From: Ochrobactrum sp. RH2CCR150
Lineage (GTDB): Bacteria > Pseudomonadota > Alphaproteobacteria > Rhizobiales > Rhizobiaceae
Length of the DNA: 64,000 nucleotides
Assembly (NCBI GenBank): GCA_014138095.1
Contig: JACGXE010000003.1
Location: forward strand, 186,001-250,000
Reading direction: 5' to 3'
Part shown: in pieces, positions 26,010 through 35,148 of the stretch
How positions within the stretch are numbered: position 1 is the first letter of the stretch
Layout: every line of letters begins with the position of its first letter
Notes under the pieces: model-generated
Seen by the model: only the letters and a program-made list of their open reading frames with translations
What the model was told of the DNA's origin: nothing
The model's database searches: none
Program-made: the position numbers and the translations under genes

Positions 26010-26603
26010 TCAGAACAGACGTTCGCGGACATAAATCGTATCGCCAGGCAGGATCGGATCGGAGATCAGAACCCGGCCCGTCAGCACCTTGCCGTTAAAC
26101 TGGCGGGTGATGTCGGCATTTTCCTGATTGGCGCGCGGGCTGAAACCGCCTGCAGCTGCAATCGCCTTCTGGACGGTCATGCCCGGCACATAGGAATATT
26201 GCCCGGCTGCGCCCACTTCGCCCATCACGAAGATTGGACGATAACGGTCGATCTCGACGCTGACATCCGGGTCGCGCAGGTAGCCACCGCGCAATTTCGA
26301 CGCGATCAGCCCTTCAAGCTGCTTCGCGGTCTTGCCGCGCGCTGGAATGCTGCCGACGAGCGGGAAAGCCACATAGCCTGCCTGATCGACACTATAGGTG
26401 TTGGTCAGACTTGCCTGTTCGAAAACGGTGATGCGCACGCGGTCACCCGCATCCAGCATATAAGGCTGGTTCAGCGCTTCATGAAAGGCTGGCGGTGCAG
26501 GGCGGTAGCTCGTGCAGGCCGACGACAGAGTGATCGCCGCAAGACCGAGCGCCGTGAGCAAAGCACGGCCTGTACGCTTGTTGTGAATTTTCTTCGCCAT
26601 CAT
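26010..26603 (-). CDS. Polysaccharide export outer-membrane lipoprotein (Wza/BexD family)
   Basis: 197 residues from ATG 26603 (or the adjacent ATG 26600), preceded by GAGGCGAGAC. Signal peptide with lipobox LSSAC (about residues 25-29). The Poly_export domain follows (YMLDAGDRVRITVFEQASLTNTYSVDQAG) and one SLBB domain (IFVMGEVGAAGQYSYVPGMTVQKAI). Only one SLBB domain, so shorter than Wza (379 residues). It forms the periplasmic/outer-membrane channel part for polysaccharide export with the divergent Wzc-like protein. Confidence 0.9.
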   Translation of the reverse strand: MMAKKIHNKRTGRALLTALGLAAITLSSACTSYRPAPPAFHEALNQPYMLDAGDRVRITVFEQASLTNTYSVDQAGYVAFPLVGSIPARGKTAKQLEGLIASKLRGGYLRDPDVSVEIDRYRPIFVMGEVGAAGQYSYVPGMTVQKAIAAAGGFSPRANQENADITRQFNGKVLTGRVLISDPILPGDTIYVRERLF

Positions 26604-26978
26604 GTCTCGCCTCGGTATCCCCGAAAAGCATCGCCCGCATTTATGGAAACTGATCAATACCGAAGCACAACCAGATGAATTCCTGTCACTGCGTTATCGA
26701 TTGATTAGGGTTAATGGCTGGTAAAGATGCGTCGAGATGATCAAAAAACTTTCCGCAAGAAGGGGAAGGGTACAGCGGCAGAAGTATTGGGAGGTCGTAG
26801 GAGCTATAGAAAACGGCCTTGCGGAGGCGTGTGTTAGCGGATGCTTGAATATCGCTGAAATCTCAGCGCTTAACCCTATGGTTACCTTAAGCGTTTACTT
26901 TTCGGCCCGAAAATGGGTATGCGACCTGGATGGGAATGACGATTGTCAGTAATCGACGGGCGCCTGCGGAGTAACGAA
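26604..26978. promoter_or_regulatory. Divergent control region of the polysaccharide genes
   Basis: No coding sequence is supported in this 375-base gap between divergent operons. TTAGGGTTAA (26705-26714) and TTAACCCTA (26870-26878) form a 9-bp inverted pair about 155 bases apart, each near one of the two start regions; a common regulator could bind both. A 71-codon frame in between lacks family features. Confidence 0.4.
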
Positions 26979-29165
26979 ATGGCGGAAGTCGATTCGTCGT
27001 TGAAAGACGCAGACATCGATATAGGCGCGCTTTTTGGAAGCTTGCGTCGTAACTGGCTTTTGATTGTTGGCGGCGCTCTGTTGATGGCGGCGCTGGCATG
27101 GGTCATTTGTCTGCTTTTGACGCCGGATTATCGCGCAGAAACCCGCATCATTATCGAAACCCGCGAGTCTGTCTTCACACGGCCCAATGGTGACAACCCC
27201 GCCGAGCGTCCGTTGCTGGACCCGGAAGGCGTGAAGAGCCAGATCGAGATTCTGACGTCGAACGATCTCCTGCGCCGGGTTTCAGACAAGCTGAACCTGC
27301 CGAACAATGAAGCTTTTACCTCAATCGCAGTAAGGCCTTACAGCCGAGTTCTTATTCTTCTCGGCATGATAGCCGATCCCGAGAAATTGTCTCGGGACGA
27401 GCGGGTTCTGCTGCGGCTGCGCAAGCACTTGCAAGTGTACAATATCACCGGCTCACGCGTTATCGCGGTGCAGTACACGTCTGCCAATCCGCAGTTGGCA
27501 GCACAAATTGCCAATACGATTGCTGAAGAATATATCGCATTGCAGAGTGCGGCGAAGCTGCAATCCAATGACGATGCCACCAACTGGCTGGCGCCGGAAA
27601 TCGACGACCTGCGGACGCATGTGCGCGATGCCGAAAAGAAAGTCGCAGATTACCGCGCCTCGCGGGGACTGCTGACCGGTCAGACCAATAACACAATTGC
27701 TTCGCAGCAGCTTTCTGAAGTTTCGACGGAACTGACCCGCGTTCGCTCTGATCGCGCCACGGCGGAGGCTAGGGCGGCAAGTGTTCGCAAGGCGCTGGCG
27801 GCTGGTACGCCGGTCGATACGCTGCCGGAGGTGGTGGCGTCCGGCATGATGCAGCGGCTGGCAGAGCGTCGCATCGAGCTGAATGCACAGATTGCCGATC
27901 TGTCGACCACTCTTCTCGATGGTCATCCACGCATCAAGGCGCTGCGCTCGCAGCTCGTTGATCTCGACCGCCAGACCAAGGCGGAAGGCCGTAAGCTGCT
28001 CGCCAGCCTTGAAAACGATGTCACCACGGCGCAGCTGCGTGAAGATGAGCTGACCCGCGAACTGAATCGCGTCCAGTCGCAGGCCGCACAGGCTGGCGAT
28101 CAGGAAGTTGAGCTGCGTGCGCTTGAGCGCGAAGCGGCGGCACAGCGCCAGCTTCTGGAAACCTATCTGACCCGTTATCGCGAAGCAGCTTCGCGTATCG
28201 ATCGCAATTATGTGCCTGTCGATGCCCGCATTCTGTCGGGCGATACGCCAGCGCTTCCCTATTTCCCAATGGTTCTGCCAACGGTTGCCGCAACATTTGC
28301 GGCGGGCTTGCTGCTGCTCTCGATCTTCGTGCTGCTGCGTGAACTGTTTAGCGGACGTGCATTCGTCACGACTGACGGCAGACGCGTCGAGGCGGTTGAG
28401 GAAATCGAAATGCCGGTTATTACGGCCGCTGCCGAAGCTGCCGCCGTTCCACCAACGGCATCCGAACAGGGAGAGGGAACCGTTGCTCCGCGCCGTTCCT
28501 GGACAGTGCCTTTTATAACAAGATCGTCTGGCTCTGACGCACGGACGACACCTGCGCCTACGGCGAAGGAGACGATCATGCCTGCACCGAAGAACCCGAA
28601 CGGCGTGGAAGCCATTGCCAATCGTCTGCTCGACGGTCGCGACAAGCGCATCGTGGTGGTTTCACCGGAAGGTGATGAAGCATCAGCAACGACTGTGCGT
28701 CTGTTGCGCGATCTGGCTGACCGTGGCAAGCGTGCTCTGCTGGTGGATATGACCGCGCAGGGTACGGTGGGCAGTGCAATGCTGGATGGGCACAAGCTAC
28801 CCGGCATTACCGAACTTCTGATCGGCGAGAAGCGCTTCAATGAAGTCATTCATAGCGACCGTTTCTCGCAGGCGCATGTTGTGCCGCTGGGTGCGGCAGA
28901 CCCGGTTGAAGCCATGCGCTCCGTTGATCGCCTGCCGCTGATCCTCGATGCACTTGAGACCGTTTATGACTTCGTGATTGTGGAATGCGGCCCGTCTTCC
29001 GCCGCACAGATTCGCCGTGTCGCCGAAGACAATGCGACGGTTGTGATGAGCATTGTCGATCCGGAGAACAATGACGTTGCTCTTGCTGCGCTCGATCTCG
29101 ATCAGGGCGGCTATGAGGATGTCGTTATTCTCATGGACGATAAAAACCAGCAGCCACGTGCGTAA
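26979..29165 (+). CDS. Wzc/ExoP-like polysaccharide chain-length protein with degenerate kinase domain
   Basis: 728 residues from ATG 26979 (GGAG seven bases upstream). N-terminal transmembrane helix (LLIVGGALLMAALAWVICLLL), Wzz domain (YRAETRIIIETRES...), long periplasmic coiled coil (about 180-430), second helix (FPMVLPTVAATFAAGLLLLSIFVLL), then a cytoplasmic P-loop-like domain. In that domain the Walker A position reads VVSPEGDEASATTV, without the GK[ST] of active BY-kinases, and the C-terminus lacks the usual Tyr cluster. It should still act as co-polymerase and channel partner of the export lipoprotein; kinase activity is doubtful. Confidence 0.85.
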   Translation: MAEVDSSLKDADIDIGALFGSLRRNWLLIVGGALLMAALAWVICLLLTPDYRAETRIIIETRESVFTRPNGDNPAERPLLDPEGVKSQIEILTSNDLLRRVSDKLNLPNNEAFTSIAVRPYSRVLILLGMIADPEKLSRDERVLLRLRKHLQVYNITGSRVIAVQYTSANPQLAAQIANTIAEEYIALQSAAKLQSNDDATNWLAPEIDDLRTHVRDAEKKVADYRASRGLLTGQTNNTIASQQLSEVSTELTRVRSDRATAEARAASVRKALAAGTPVDTLPEVVASGMMQRLAERRIELNAQIADLSTTLLDGHPRIKALRSQLVDLDRQTKAEGRKLLASLENDVTTAQLREDELTRELNRVQSQAAQAGDQEVELRALEREAAAQRQLLETYLTRYREAASRIDRNYVPVDARILSGDTPALPYFPMVLPTVAATFAAGLLLLSIFVLLRELFSGRAFVTTDGRRVEAVEEIEMPVITAAAEAAAVPPTASEQGEGTVAPRRSWTVPFITRSSGSDARTTPAPTAKETIMPAPKNPNGVEAIANRLLDGRDKRIVVVSPEGDEASATTVRLLRDLADRGKRALLVDMTAQGTVGSAMLDGHKLPGITELLIGEKRFNEVIHSDRFSQAHVVPLGAADPVEAMRSVDRLPLILDALETVYDFVIVECGPSSAAQIRRVAEDNATVVMSIVDPENNDVALAALDLDQGGYEDVVILMDDKNQQPRA

Positions 29166-29216
29166 TTCGATTCAAAAACAGCATTTTAAACCGGCAAGCT
29201 GATTCAAAATCGCAAC

Positions 29217-30365
29217 TTATCTCCGGGCAAGCTTTGCCCGTATACGCTTGGCGAGCCGCCAGAGTCGGGGATTGCGCTTGATTGTGCTGGCAATAGCGCT
29301 GCGAGTGGATTGCAGCGCCACAAAGAGCCTGCCTTTTGCCGACAGCGGCAGAACAGTGTCGAAGATTTCAAGCTCGATATCGCACCAGTCGCGCTTGTAG
29401 GGCTCATCGCCCACGCCGAAGCTGTAGGCCGCATAACCGGCATCGCAACAACGCTTAATATCTTCGAAGAAGAGAAACTCGCCGGGGCTGGCATGCGCCA
29501 TATCATCATCGGCAATGGCGGCAAATTCGGCAGTTGGTCCGCTATCGGTCAGGTTCTTGCCGACGATGGAGCGGATAATACCACCCACTTCCAGAAACCG
29601 TAGTTCGCATAGTGGTGCCGGTGCCGCGAGAGCCTGTCCATAAAGCGCTTTGAAAAATGTCTGCACGGCTTTGTCGGCAAACGGGTCGGTTATGCCCATC
29701 TGCCGAAAACGCCCGGCTTTCATGGCAAAGTAAAGATCGAGAACTTGGTCGGATTCGGCCCGTGTCCGCGGCTTTTCAATGCGCCAGCCGCCTGCCTCTT
29801 CATAGCGGCGTTCGTGCTGACGATGCTTTTTCAATCTCCGGCGACGGTTGGTGCGATCCAGCACTGCATCAAAACCGCCATCGAGCGCGACCATCAGCAC
29901 CGGGTTGGGGTTGCGTTTCTGTCCCAGCGCAAAAAGCGGATTGTCGATATCGTCAACGGCTTCAAGCTGTCGCGTCAGTGACAGAGCGTCGATATCCGGT
30001 CGTTCCTTGCGAATGATGGCAACAAGCCGCTCCAGCGCCTTGCGGCTGACTGAGGATGCCTGTGCCCGATTCAACCACGGGAAATTACCATTGGCATGGT
30101 TGCCGCCGGGATAGCGCGCGATTCTCATGCCATTCTGGCGGATAACTTCCAGAGGCAGGAGAAAGACGGGGCGATCGGCATCGAAAATTCCGGCGACGAA
30201 ACAGTCGCTGTTGACGCAACGGTGCCAGCAATCGATCCAGTCAAAGGACTGTGGTGCGCCGTGCAAGGCTGGCACTGTCGCCCAGAGACGCTCGATTTCG
30301 GAAAAATCGCTGATGATGCGTTCCGTAAGCGTGGCCGATCCCGCTATTTTGCCCCGCTCAGTCAT
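29217..30365 (-). CDS. FemAB/CelD-like GNAT acyltransferase
   Basis: 382 residues. The central RTNRRRRLKKHRQHERRYEEAG followed by a GNAT_6-type second domain (LYFAMKAGRFRQMGITDPF..., ASPGEFLFFEDIKRCCDAGYAAYSFGVGDEPYKRDWCD) is characteristic of the BioF2/CelD family that acylates polysaccharide or peptidoglycan precursors. Beside the exopolysaccharide genes it may add acetyl or aminoacyl groups to the polymer. It is transcribed towards the chain-length gene, separated by 51 bases. Confidence 0.82.
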   Translation of the reverse strand: MTERGKIAGSATLTERIISDFSEIERLWATVPALHGAPQSFDWIDCWHRCVNSDCFVAGIFDADRPVFLLPLEVIRQNGMRIARYPGGNHANGNFPWLNRAQASSVSRKALERLVAIIRKERPDIDALSLTRQLEAVDDIDNPLFALGQKRNPNPVLMVALDGGFDAVLDRTNRRRRLKKHRQHERRYEEAGGWRIEKPRTRAESDQVLDLYFAMKAGRFRQMGITDPFADKAVQTFFKALYGQALAAPAPLCELRFLEVGGIIRSIVGKNLTDSGPTAEFAAIADDDMAHASPGEFLFFEDIKRCCDAGYAAYSFGVGDEPYKRDWCDIELEIFDTVLPLSAKGRLFVALQSTRSAIASTIKRNPRLWRLAKRIRAKLARR

Positions 30366-30391
30366 ACTGCAATGCGCCCCTCGAAATAATG

Positions 30392-30610
30392 TCAGAGCTG
30401 CTTTTTACGCGGCGGCTGCGCCATCCACCAGATGATAGCCATGGCAGGCAGAACCCAAAGCAGGCCCGACGCTATGAAATAGAGCAGATGCACCCATGCC
30501 GGAGAATTGCCGAGATGCGCGACGGCGATAATCGTGGCCAGAATCGCATAGACGATGACCAGCGTTACCAGCAGAAATGTGCCGATCAGTTTCTTCAGCC
30601 TTACGGGCAT
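30392..30610 (-). CDS. DUF2842 protein
   Basis: 72 residues from ATG 30610, chosen for AAGGAGAG upstream; earlier in-frame codons lack a ribosome site. Two transmembrane helices (FLLVTLVIVYAILATIIAVA and LLYFIASGLLWVLPAMAIIWWM) typical of this alphaproteobacterial family. Function unknown; it often lies next to haem A/cytochrome oxidase genes and here is divergent from ctaA. Confidence 0.82.
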   Translation of the reverse strand: MPVRLKKLIGTFLLVTLVIVYAILATIIAVAHLGNSPAWVHLLYFIASGLLWVLPAMAIIWWMAQPPRKKQL

Positions 30611-30763
30611 GATTGCGTCTCTCCTTTTCCCCGCACCATCACTAACCGCTGGACCTTGTCTGTGAAAGGGTAAAAAACGCGGCGGCATGTCGCGTGGGCT
30701 TGCCTTGTAACTCACGGGTCGATGCTGCATGTATCCCTCCAGATGTTTTGAAGGATGAATGGC

Positions 30764-31840
30764 ATGACGGCAGCATCGATGGCGCAGCGCGGAGAGCGAA
30801 GCTCAAGAACGTCGAAGGACGAACGCGACCGGCGTCTTGTGCGCTACTGGCTTTATGCGGTTTTCGTTGTGCTGATCGCCATCGTCATGGTGGGCGGCGC
30901 CACCCGTATGACCGGGTCTGGCCTGTCCATCACCGAATGGAAGCCGATCCACGGTGTTATTCCCCCGCTCAACCATGCGGAATGGGTGGAAGAATTCGAT
31001 AAATACCGCCAAATCCCGCAATATCAGCAGATCAACAAGGGCATGGCCCTTGAAGAGTTTCAGTATATTTTCTGGTGGGAATGGGCGCATCGCCTGCTGG
31101 CCCGCTTCGTCGGTTTCCTCGTGGCCGTGCCGCTCATCTTCTTCTGGGCGACGGGTCGTCTGAAAGGCGGGCTGAAATACCGTATGCTGGGTCTTCTGGC
31201 GTTGGGCGGGTTTCAGGGCGCGATTGGCTGGTGGATGGTCGCATCGGGTCTCAGCGAGCTTACCAGCGTCAGCCAATACCGGCTTGCGATCCACCTCACG
31301 ACGGCCTGCGTGATTATTACGGCGGTCTTCTCCATTGCGAGAGGGCTTGTGACCTATACGGAGCGCCCGGCAGAGCGGTCGGTGCAGCGCTTTGCCGGAT
31401 GGCTGGTCTTTGCCGTTCTGGTGCAGATCTATCTTGGTGGTCTGGTGGCCGGGCTGCATGCTGGTCTCACCTTCAACACCTGGCCTTTGATGGATGGCGC
31501 GATTATCCCATCCGATCTGTTCATCCAGTCGCCATGGTGGCGTAATCTGTTCGAAAACCCGAAAACCGTGCAGTTCGTGCATCGCATGTTTGCCTATACG
31601 GTTCTGGTTCTCACCATTCTCCACACCGTTCAAGTCTGGAAAGAAGCGCCGGGTACGACCCATGCGCGGCGGACGATTGTGCTGCTCGGTCTCGTTCTGG
31701 TGCAGGCCGTCATCGGTATCGGAACGTTGCTGATGAGTGTGCCGCTGCATATGGGCCTCACGCACCAGTTCGTCGCACTGATCGTGCTGGCTTTCGCGGT
31801 TGCGCATTGGCGCGCAACCAAGGGCGCTTACGCGGGATAG
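30764..31840 (+). CDS. ctaA: Haem A synthase (COX15/CtaA type 2)
   Basis: 358 residues from ATG 30764 with AAGGA eight bases upstream; ATG 30755 overlaps that ribosome site. Eight transmembrane helices. Haem-ligand histidines are in [41 protein letters not shown] and [37 protein letters not shown] is the family N-terminal motif. It oxidises haem O to haem A in the inner membrane for cytochrome aa3 oxidase. Confidence 0.95.
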   Translation: MTAASMAQRGERSSRTSKDERDRRLVRYWLYAVFVVLIAIVMVGGATRMTGSGLSITEWKPIHGVIPPLNHAEWVEEFDKYRQIPQYQQINKGMALEEFQYIFWWEWAHRLLARFVGFLVAVPLIFFWATGRLKGGLKYRMLGLLALGGFQGAIGWWMVASGLSELTSVSQYRLAIHLTTACVIITAVFSIARGLVTYTERPAERSVQRFAGWLVFAVLVQIYLGGLVAGLHAGLTFNTWPLMDGAIIPSDLFIQSPWWRNLFENPKTVQFVHRMFAYTVLVLTILHTVQVWKEAPGTTHARRTIVLLGLVLVQAVIGIGTLLMSVPLHMGLTHQFVALIVLAFAVAHWRATKGAYAG

Positions 31841-32661
31841 GCCGTCTGGCGCAAATATCTCAGCGCGGTGGCGATCTTCAGTTCCCGCGCTTCGTCGGCA
31901 TCATTGCCGTCCTCGCGGTGCCACGCGGCTGAAAGACAGCCATAGGCAAAGGCATAATCAAGAATATAGGACGGCGCGCGACCGATGATCGGCGCGAAAT
32001 GCTCGGCCATGCGCTTGGCACGATCGAGGTCGAGGCAGAGATCGTCACGATCCAGCGGATTGTAAAAGATATTGGCGGCATCGAAAGCCGCATCACCGAC
32101 CAGTCCGTGCGGATCGATGGCAAGCCAGCCGCGCGGCCCTTGCAGGATGTTTTCGTGATGAATGTCGCCGTGCAGCGGAATGGGCTGGTGCGGTGCCGTC
32201 AGCAGTTGCCTTGCAAGCGCTGTAGCCTCCGCATAAAGCGGCGTCTGGTCTGCGACGGCGAAAAGGCCGGAGAAATGCTTGTCGAGCGGTTGCAGATCTG
32301 ACGGCACAGGCTCGGGCGAGGGCGTATGCAGCGCGGCCAGAACCTGCCCGAAAATCACCAGACAATCCGCATCGTGTCCGTCTTTGAGGTGTTGATCAAG
32401 ATGATAGCTGCCCGCATATTCGAGCAGCATCGACGTGCCTTTCAGATCGTAAAGACGGGCCGCGCCATGTCCATCCTGCCAGCGCAGATAATGCGCGCCG
32501 CGCATTTCCTCCATTCCGGCTGGCTTCAACTGCTTGATAACAAAAACCTCCCCCGGGTGATCGATGCGTTCGACCTTCCAGACGAGGCTTGAATGCGTAT
32601 CCGCCAGTGGTTCGAACGAACCGATATTCCATTCGTCAGGGAATACCGGTTCAATCGTCAT
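31828..32661 (-). CDS. Aminoglycoside phosphotransferase-family kinase
   Basis: 277 residues. Kinase-like fold: FVIKQLKP for the ATP-side Lys, [11 protein letters not shown] as the Brenner/catalytic loop, [21 protein letters not shown] as the metal-binding loop. Closest in style to streptomycin 6-kinase (APH(6)) and related metabolite kinases; a chromosomal core copy like this need not confer resistance. It overlaps the argC stop by a few bases (ATGA) and the end of ctaA by 13 bases. Confidence 0.8.
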   Translation of the reverse strand: MTIEPVFPDEWNIGSFEPLADTHSSLVWKVERIDHPGEVFVIKQLKPAGMEEMRGAHYLRWQDGHGAARLYDLKGTSMLLEYAGSYHLDQHLKDGHDADCLVIFGQVLAALHTPSPEPVPSDLQPLDKHFSGLFAVADQTPLYAEATALARQLLTAPHQPIPLHGDIHHENILQGPRGWLAIDPHGLVGDAAFDAANIFYNPLDRDDLCLDLDRAKRMAEHFAPIIGRAPSYILDYAFAYGCLSAAWHREDGNDADEARELKIATALRYLRQTAYPA

Positions 32662-33596
32662 CAGGCTTTGCCGAGCATAAGGTTCATGTTCTGCACTGCC
32701 GCACCCGAAGCGCCCTTGCCGAGATTGTCGAGCAGGGCGACCAGATTGACCTGATCGTCGCCTTCGGTGCCGAAGACAAAGAGCTTCATGCCGTCCTTGC
32801 CAGCAAGCTCTTCCGCATCGACGCGCGGGAGCTTGGCGCTTTCTTCCAGAGGTACGACTTCGACGATGTCCTGACCGGCATAATGCGCGCTCAAGGCAGC
32901 GTGAACCTTTGCAAGCGATGGCCTGCCTTCAAGCTCATTCAGGAACAGCGGAACCTGCACGATCATGCCTTGTGGGAAACGTCCGACGCTCGGGCTGAAG
33001 ATCGGGCGACGGTCAAGGCGTCCATGCAGCTGCAATTCCGGCACATGCTTGTGATGCAGCGGCAGACCGTAAAGGAAGTTGTTGGAGGCCAGATAGTCCG
33101 GACTGTTCTTGTCTTCCATCTGGGCAATCAGCTGCTTGCCGCCGCCCGTATAACCGGAAACGGCATTGACGCTAACGGGATAGTCAGGCGGCAACAGCCC
33201 AGCGTCACGCAGCGGACGAATGAGCGCAATTGCGCCAGTCGGATAGCAGCCCGGGTTGGCGACAAGGCGCGCCTCGGCAATGCGCTCGCGCTGGCCTTTG
33301 GCCAGTTCGGCAAAGCCATAGGCCCATTCCAGATGCACGCGGAATGCGGTCGACGTATCGATGATCCGGGTCGAATTATGGTCCCGAAGCAGGGAAACGG
33401 CTTCTTTCGATGCATCGTCAGGCAGGCACAGAATGGCAATGTCGGCAGAGCGCAGATAGTCGGCGCGCAAATCCTTGTTGCGCCGCTCGGCTTCCGGGAT
33501 TGAAATCACTTCAAGATCGTCGCGCTCGGCCAGACGGCTGCGGATTTGCAGGCCGGTGGTGCCGTGTTCGCCATCGATGAAGATTTTCGGTTTCAT
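32661..33596 (-). CDS. argC: N-acetyl-gamma-glutamyl-phosphate reductase, type 2
   Basis: 311 residues from ATG 33596 (AAAGG upstream), the in-frame ATG 33617 being less well placed. [18 protein letters not shown] carries the Rossmann motif; [15 protein letters not shown] has the catalytic Cys. The length and the [11 protein letters not shown] start identify the shorter ArgC type common in rhizobia. NADPH-dependent reduction of N-acetylglutamyl phosphate to the semialdehyde in arginine biosynthesis. Confidence 0.95.
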   Translation of the reverse strand: MKPKIFIDGEHGTTGLQIRSRLAERDDLEVISIPEAERRNKDLRADYLRSADIAILCLPDDASKEAVSLLRDHNSTRIIDTSTAFRVHLEWAYGFAELAKGQRERIAEARLVANPGCYPTGAIALIRPLRDAGLLPPDYPVSVNAVSGYTGGGKQLIAQMEDKNSPDYLASNNFLYGLPLHHKHVPELQLHGRLDRRPIFSPSVGRFPQGMIVQVPLFLNELEGRPSLAKVHAALSAHYAGQDIVEVVPLEESAKLPRVDAEELAGKDGMKLFVFGTEGDDQVNLVALLDNLGKGASGAAVQNMNLMLGKA

Positions 33597-33691
33597 GCTT
33601 TTGCCTTTTGATTTCATAAAGTTACGACAAATTCCGGAATCGGTTTTTCAACCGCTTGAATCAATTTCTCAACCGCGCAAAAGCGGCGCCG

Positions 33692-34642
33692 TCATCGTCG
33701 TTCCTTTTTCTCTGCCAGCAGACCCAGATAATACATTGCGATTGTGGCTCCAGCGATAGCCGTAATATCGGCATGATCATAAGCTGGTGCAACCTCGACC
33801 ACATCCGCGCCGACAAAGTCAAGCGGCGTGAGCTTGCGCAGGATCGACAGCATTTTGGCGGACGAAGGGCCGCCAGCAACCGGTGTGCCCGTGCCGGGCG
33901 CAAAAGCAGGATCAAGGCAATCGATATCGAATGTCAGATAGCTCTTCTTGCCAGCCGTGCGCTTTAGAATGGCGTCGGCAATCTCCGCCGCCGTCATGTC
34001 TTCGACTTCGTGGCCGTAAATGATCCTGATGCCGCAATCTTCCGGCGCATGGGTGCGAATACCGACCTGAATGGAGTGGTCCGGGTCGATAATGCCGTCG
34101 CGCACAGCGCGGGCAACGAAAGAGCCATGATCGATCCGCTTGCCGTCATCGAACCACGTGTCCTGATGCGCATCGAACTGCACCAGCGCCAGCGGGCCGT
34201 ATTTCGCGGCATGGGCTTTCAGAAGCGGCCATGTCACGAAATGATCGCCGCCAAGTGTCAGCAAAAATGCATCGGATTTCAGGATCTTCGCCGCTTCGCG
34301 CTCGATCGTGGCCGGGGTCTTATAATGATTGCCATAGTCGAGCAGGCAGTCGCCATAGTCGATGACGGCGAGATTTTCGAACAGGTCGCGCTGGAACGGA
34401 TATTGCGGGTCATTGTCGAAAATGGCCGATGCACGCCGGATGGCCTGCGGACCGAAACGCGCGCCGGGCCTGTTGGATACCGCAGCGTCGAACGGAATGC
34501 CCCAGACAACAGCTTCCGCGCCTTTGAGCGATTTCGTATAGACGCGCCGCATGAAAGACAGCACGCCCGCATGGGTCGGGTCTGTCGCAGCGCTTGTCAG
34601 GCTGCGTGCGGTAAATGCGTGATCAATGGTCTTGGATGGCAT
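33692..34642 (-). CDS. speB: Agmatinase / ureohydrolase family protein
   Basis: 316 residues. All Mn-ligand motifs of ureohydrolases are present: LTLGGDHFVTWPL, LVQFDAHQDTW, and LTFDIDCLDPAFAPGTGTP. Converts agmatine to putrescine and urea if it is a true agmatinase; guanidinobutyrase or related activities in this family cannot be excluded. 95 bases upstream of argC in the same direction, plausible arginine/polyamine context. Confidence 0.87.
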   Translation of the reverse strand: MPSKTIDHAFTARSLTSAATDPTHAGVLSFMRRVYTKSLKGAEAVVWGIPFDAAVSNRPGARFGPQAIRRASAIFDNDPQYPFQRDLFENLAVIDYGDCLLDYGNHYKTPATIEREAAKILKSDAFLLTLGGDHFVTWPLLKAHAAKYGPLALVQFDAHQDTWFDDGKRIDHGSFVARAVRDGIIDPDHSIQVGIRTHAPEDCGIRIIYGHEVEDMTAAEIADAILKRTAGKKSYLTFDIDCLDPAFAPGTGTPVAGGPSSAKMLSILRKLTPLDFVGADVVEVAPAYDHADITAIAGATIAMYYLGLLAEKKERR

Positions 34643-34704
34643 GGCCGTTTCCCGATGAAGCTCAGACTTCTATAACCGGTCATTTGAGAAATTGGGAAGA
34701 GGTT

Positions 34705-35043
34705 TTAATCCCGATCGAAGCCGTAGGCGCGTTCGATACGACCAATACGGACGCGATAGGTTTCATACCATTGCTGGCGACCAAGCTTTTGCGCCACGAG
34801 ATGGTCCACTTCACGCTTCCACGCCCTAATGCTGTCTTCATCCGTCCAGAATGAATTTGTAATGCCGAAGCCTTCCGCATCGCGAGCGCTTTCCACACCC
34901 AGATAGCCGGGTTGTTGCGCCGCGAGTTCGGCCATGCGCACAGCCATATCGCCATAGCCATCGTCGTCACCAATGCGCTGCGAGGCAAAGGTCACGACGT
35001 AATAAGGCGGCTCTGGTGTAATGGCAAAGCGGTCGGATGACAT
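34705..35043 (-). CDS. Antibiotic biosynthesis monooxygenase-domain protein
   Basis: 112 residues from ATG 35043 with AAGGAG upstream. A single ABM-type ferredoxin-like domain: PYYVVTFASQRIGDD, MAELAAQQPGYLGVESARDAEGFGITNSFWTDEDSIRAWKR. Such proteins are small dimeric oxygenases or haem/quinol-binding proteins; no substrate assigned. Upstream lies the terminator of the autotransporter gene. Confidence 0.8.
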   Translation of the reverse strand: MSSDRFAITPEPPYYVVTFASQRIGDDDGYGDMAVRMAELAAQQPGYLGVESARDAEGFGITNSFWTDEDSIRAWKREVDHLVAQKLGRQQWYETYRVRIGRIERAYGFDRD

Positions 35044-35084
35044 CGCGCTGGCTCCTTGCTGGCTGATTCCTGAAATCCATAACA

Positions 35085-35110
35085 AAAAGCGGGCCCGAAA
35101 GCCCGCTTTT
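35085..35110. terminator. Intrinsic terminator downstream of the autotransporter gene
   Basis: AAAAGCGGGC and GCCCGCTTTT form a 10-bp hairpin with a six-base loop and flanking A- and T-runs. It lies 39 bases after the autotransporter stop (minus strand). Confidence 0.8.
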
Positions 35111-35148
35111 CCGTAGGTCAGAAGCGATGAACGCGGGTTCTTGGCGCG

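Noticed and set aside
26737-26952. A 71-codon frame between the divergent polysaccharide operons
   Set aside because: No ribosome site, no recognisable features, and it occupies the expected promoter region.
30803-31807. A 334-codon open frame antisense to ctaA
   Set aside because: It is the mirror of a strongly conserved haem A synthase; its composition (Arg/His/Gln-rich, no hydrophobic core or domain) is typical of antisense frames in G+C-rich DNA, and no ribosome site precedes it.
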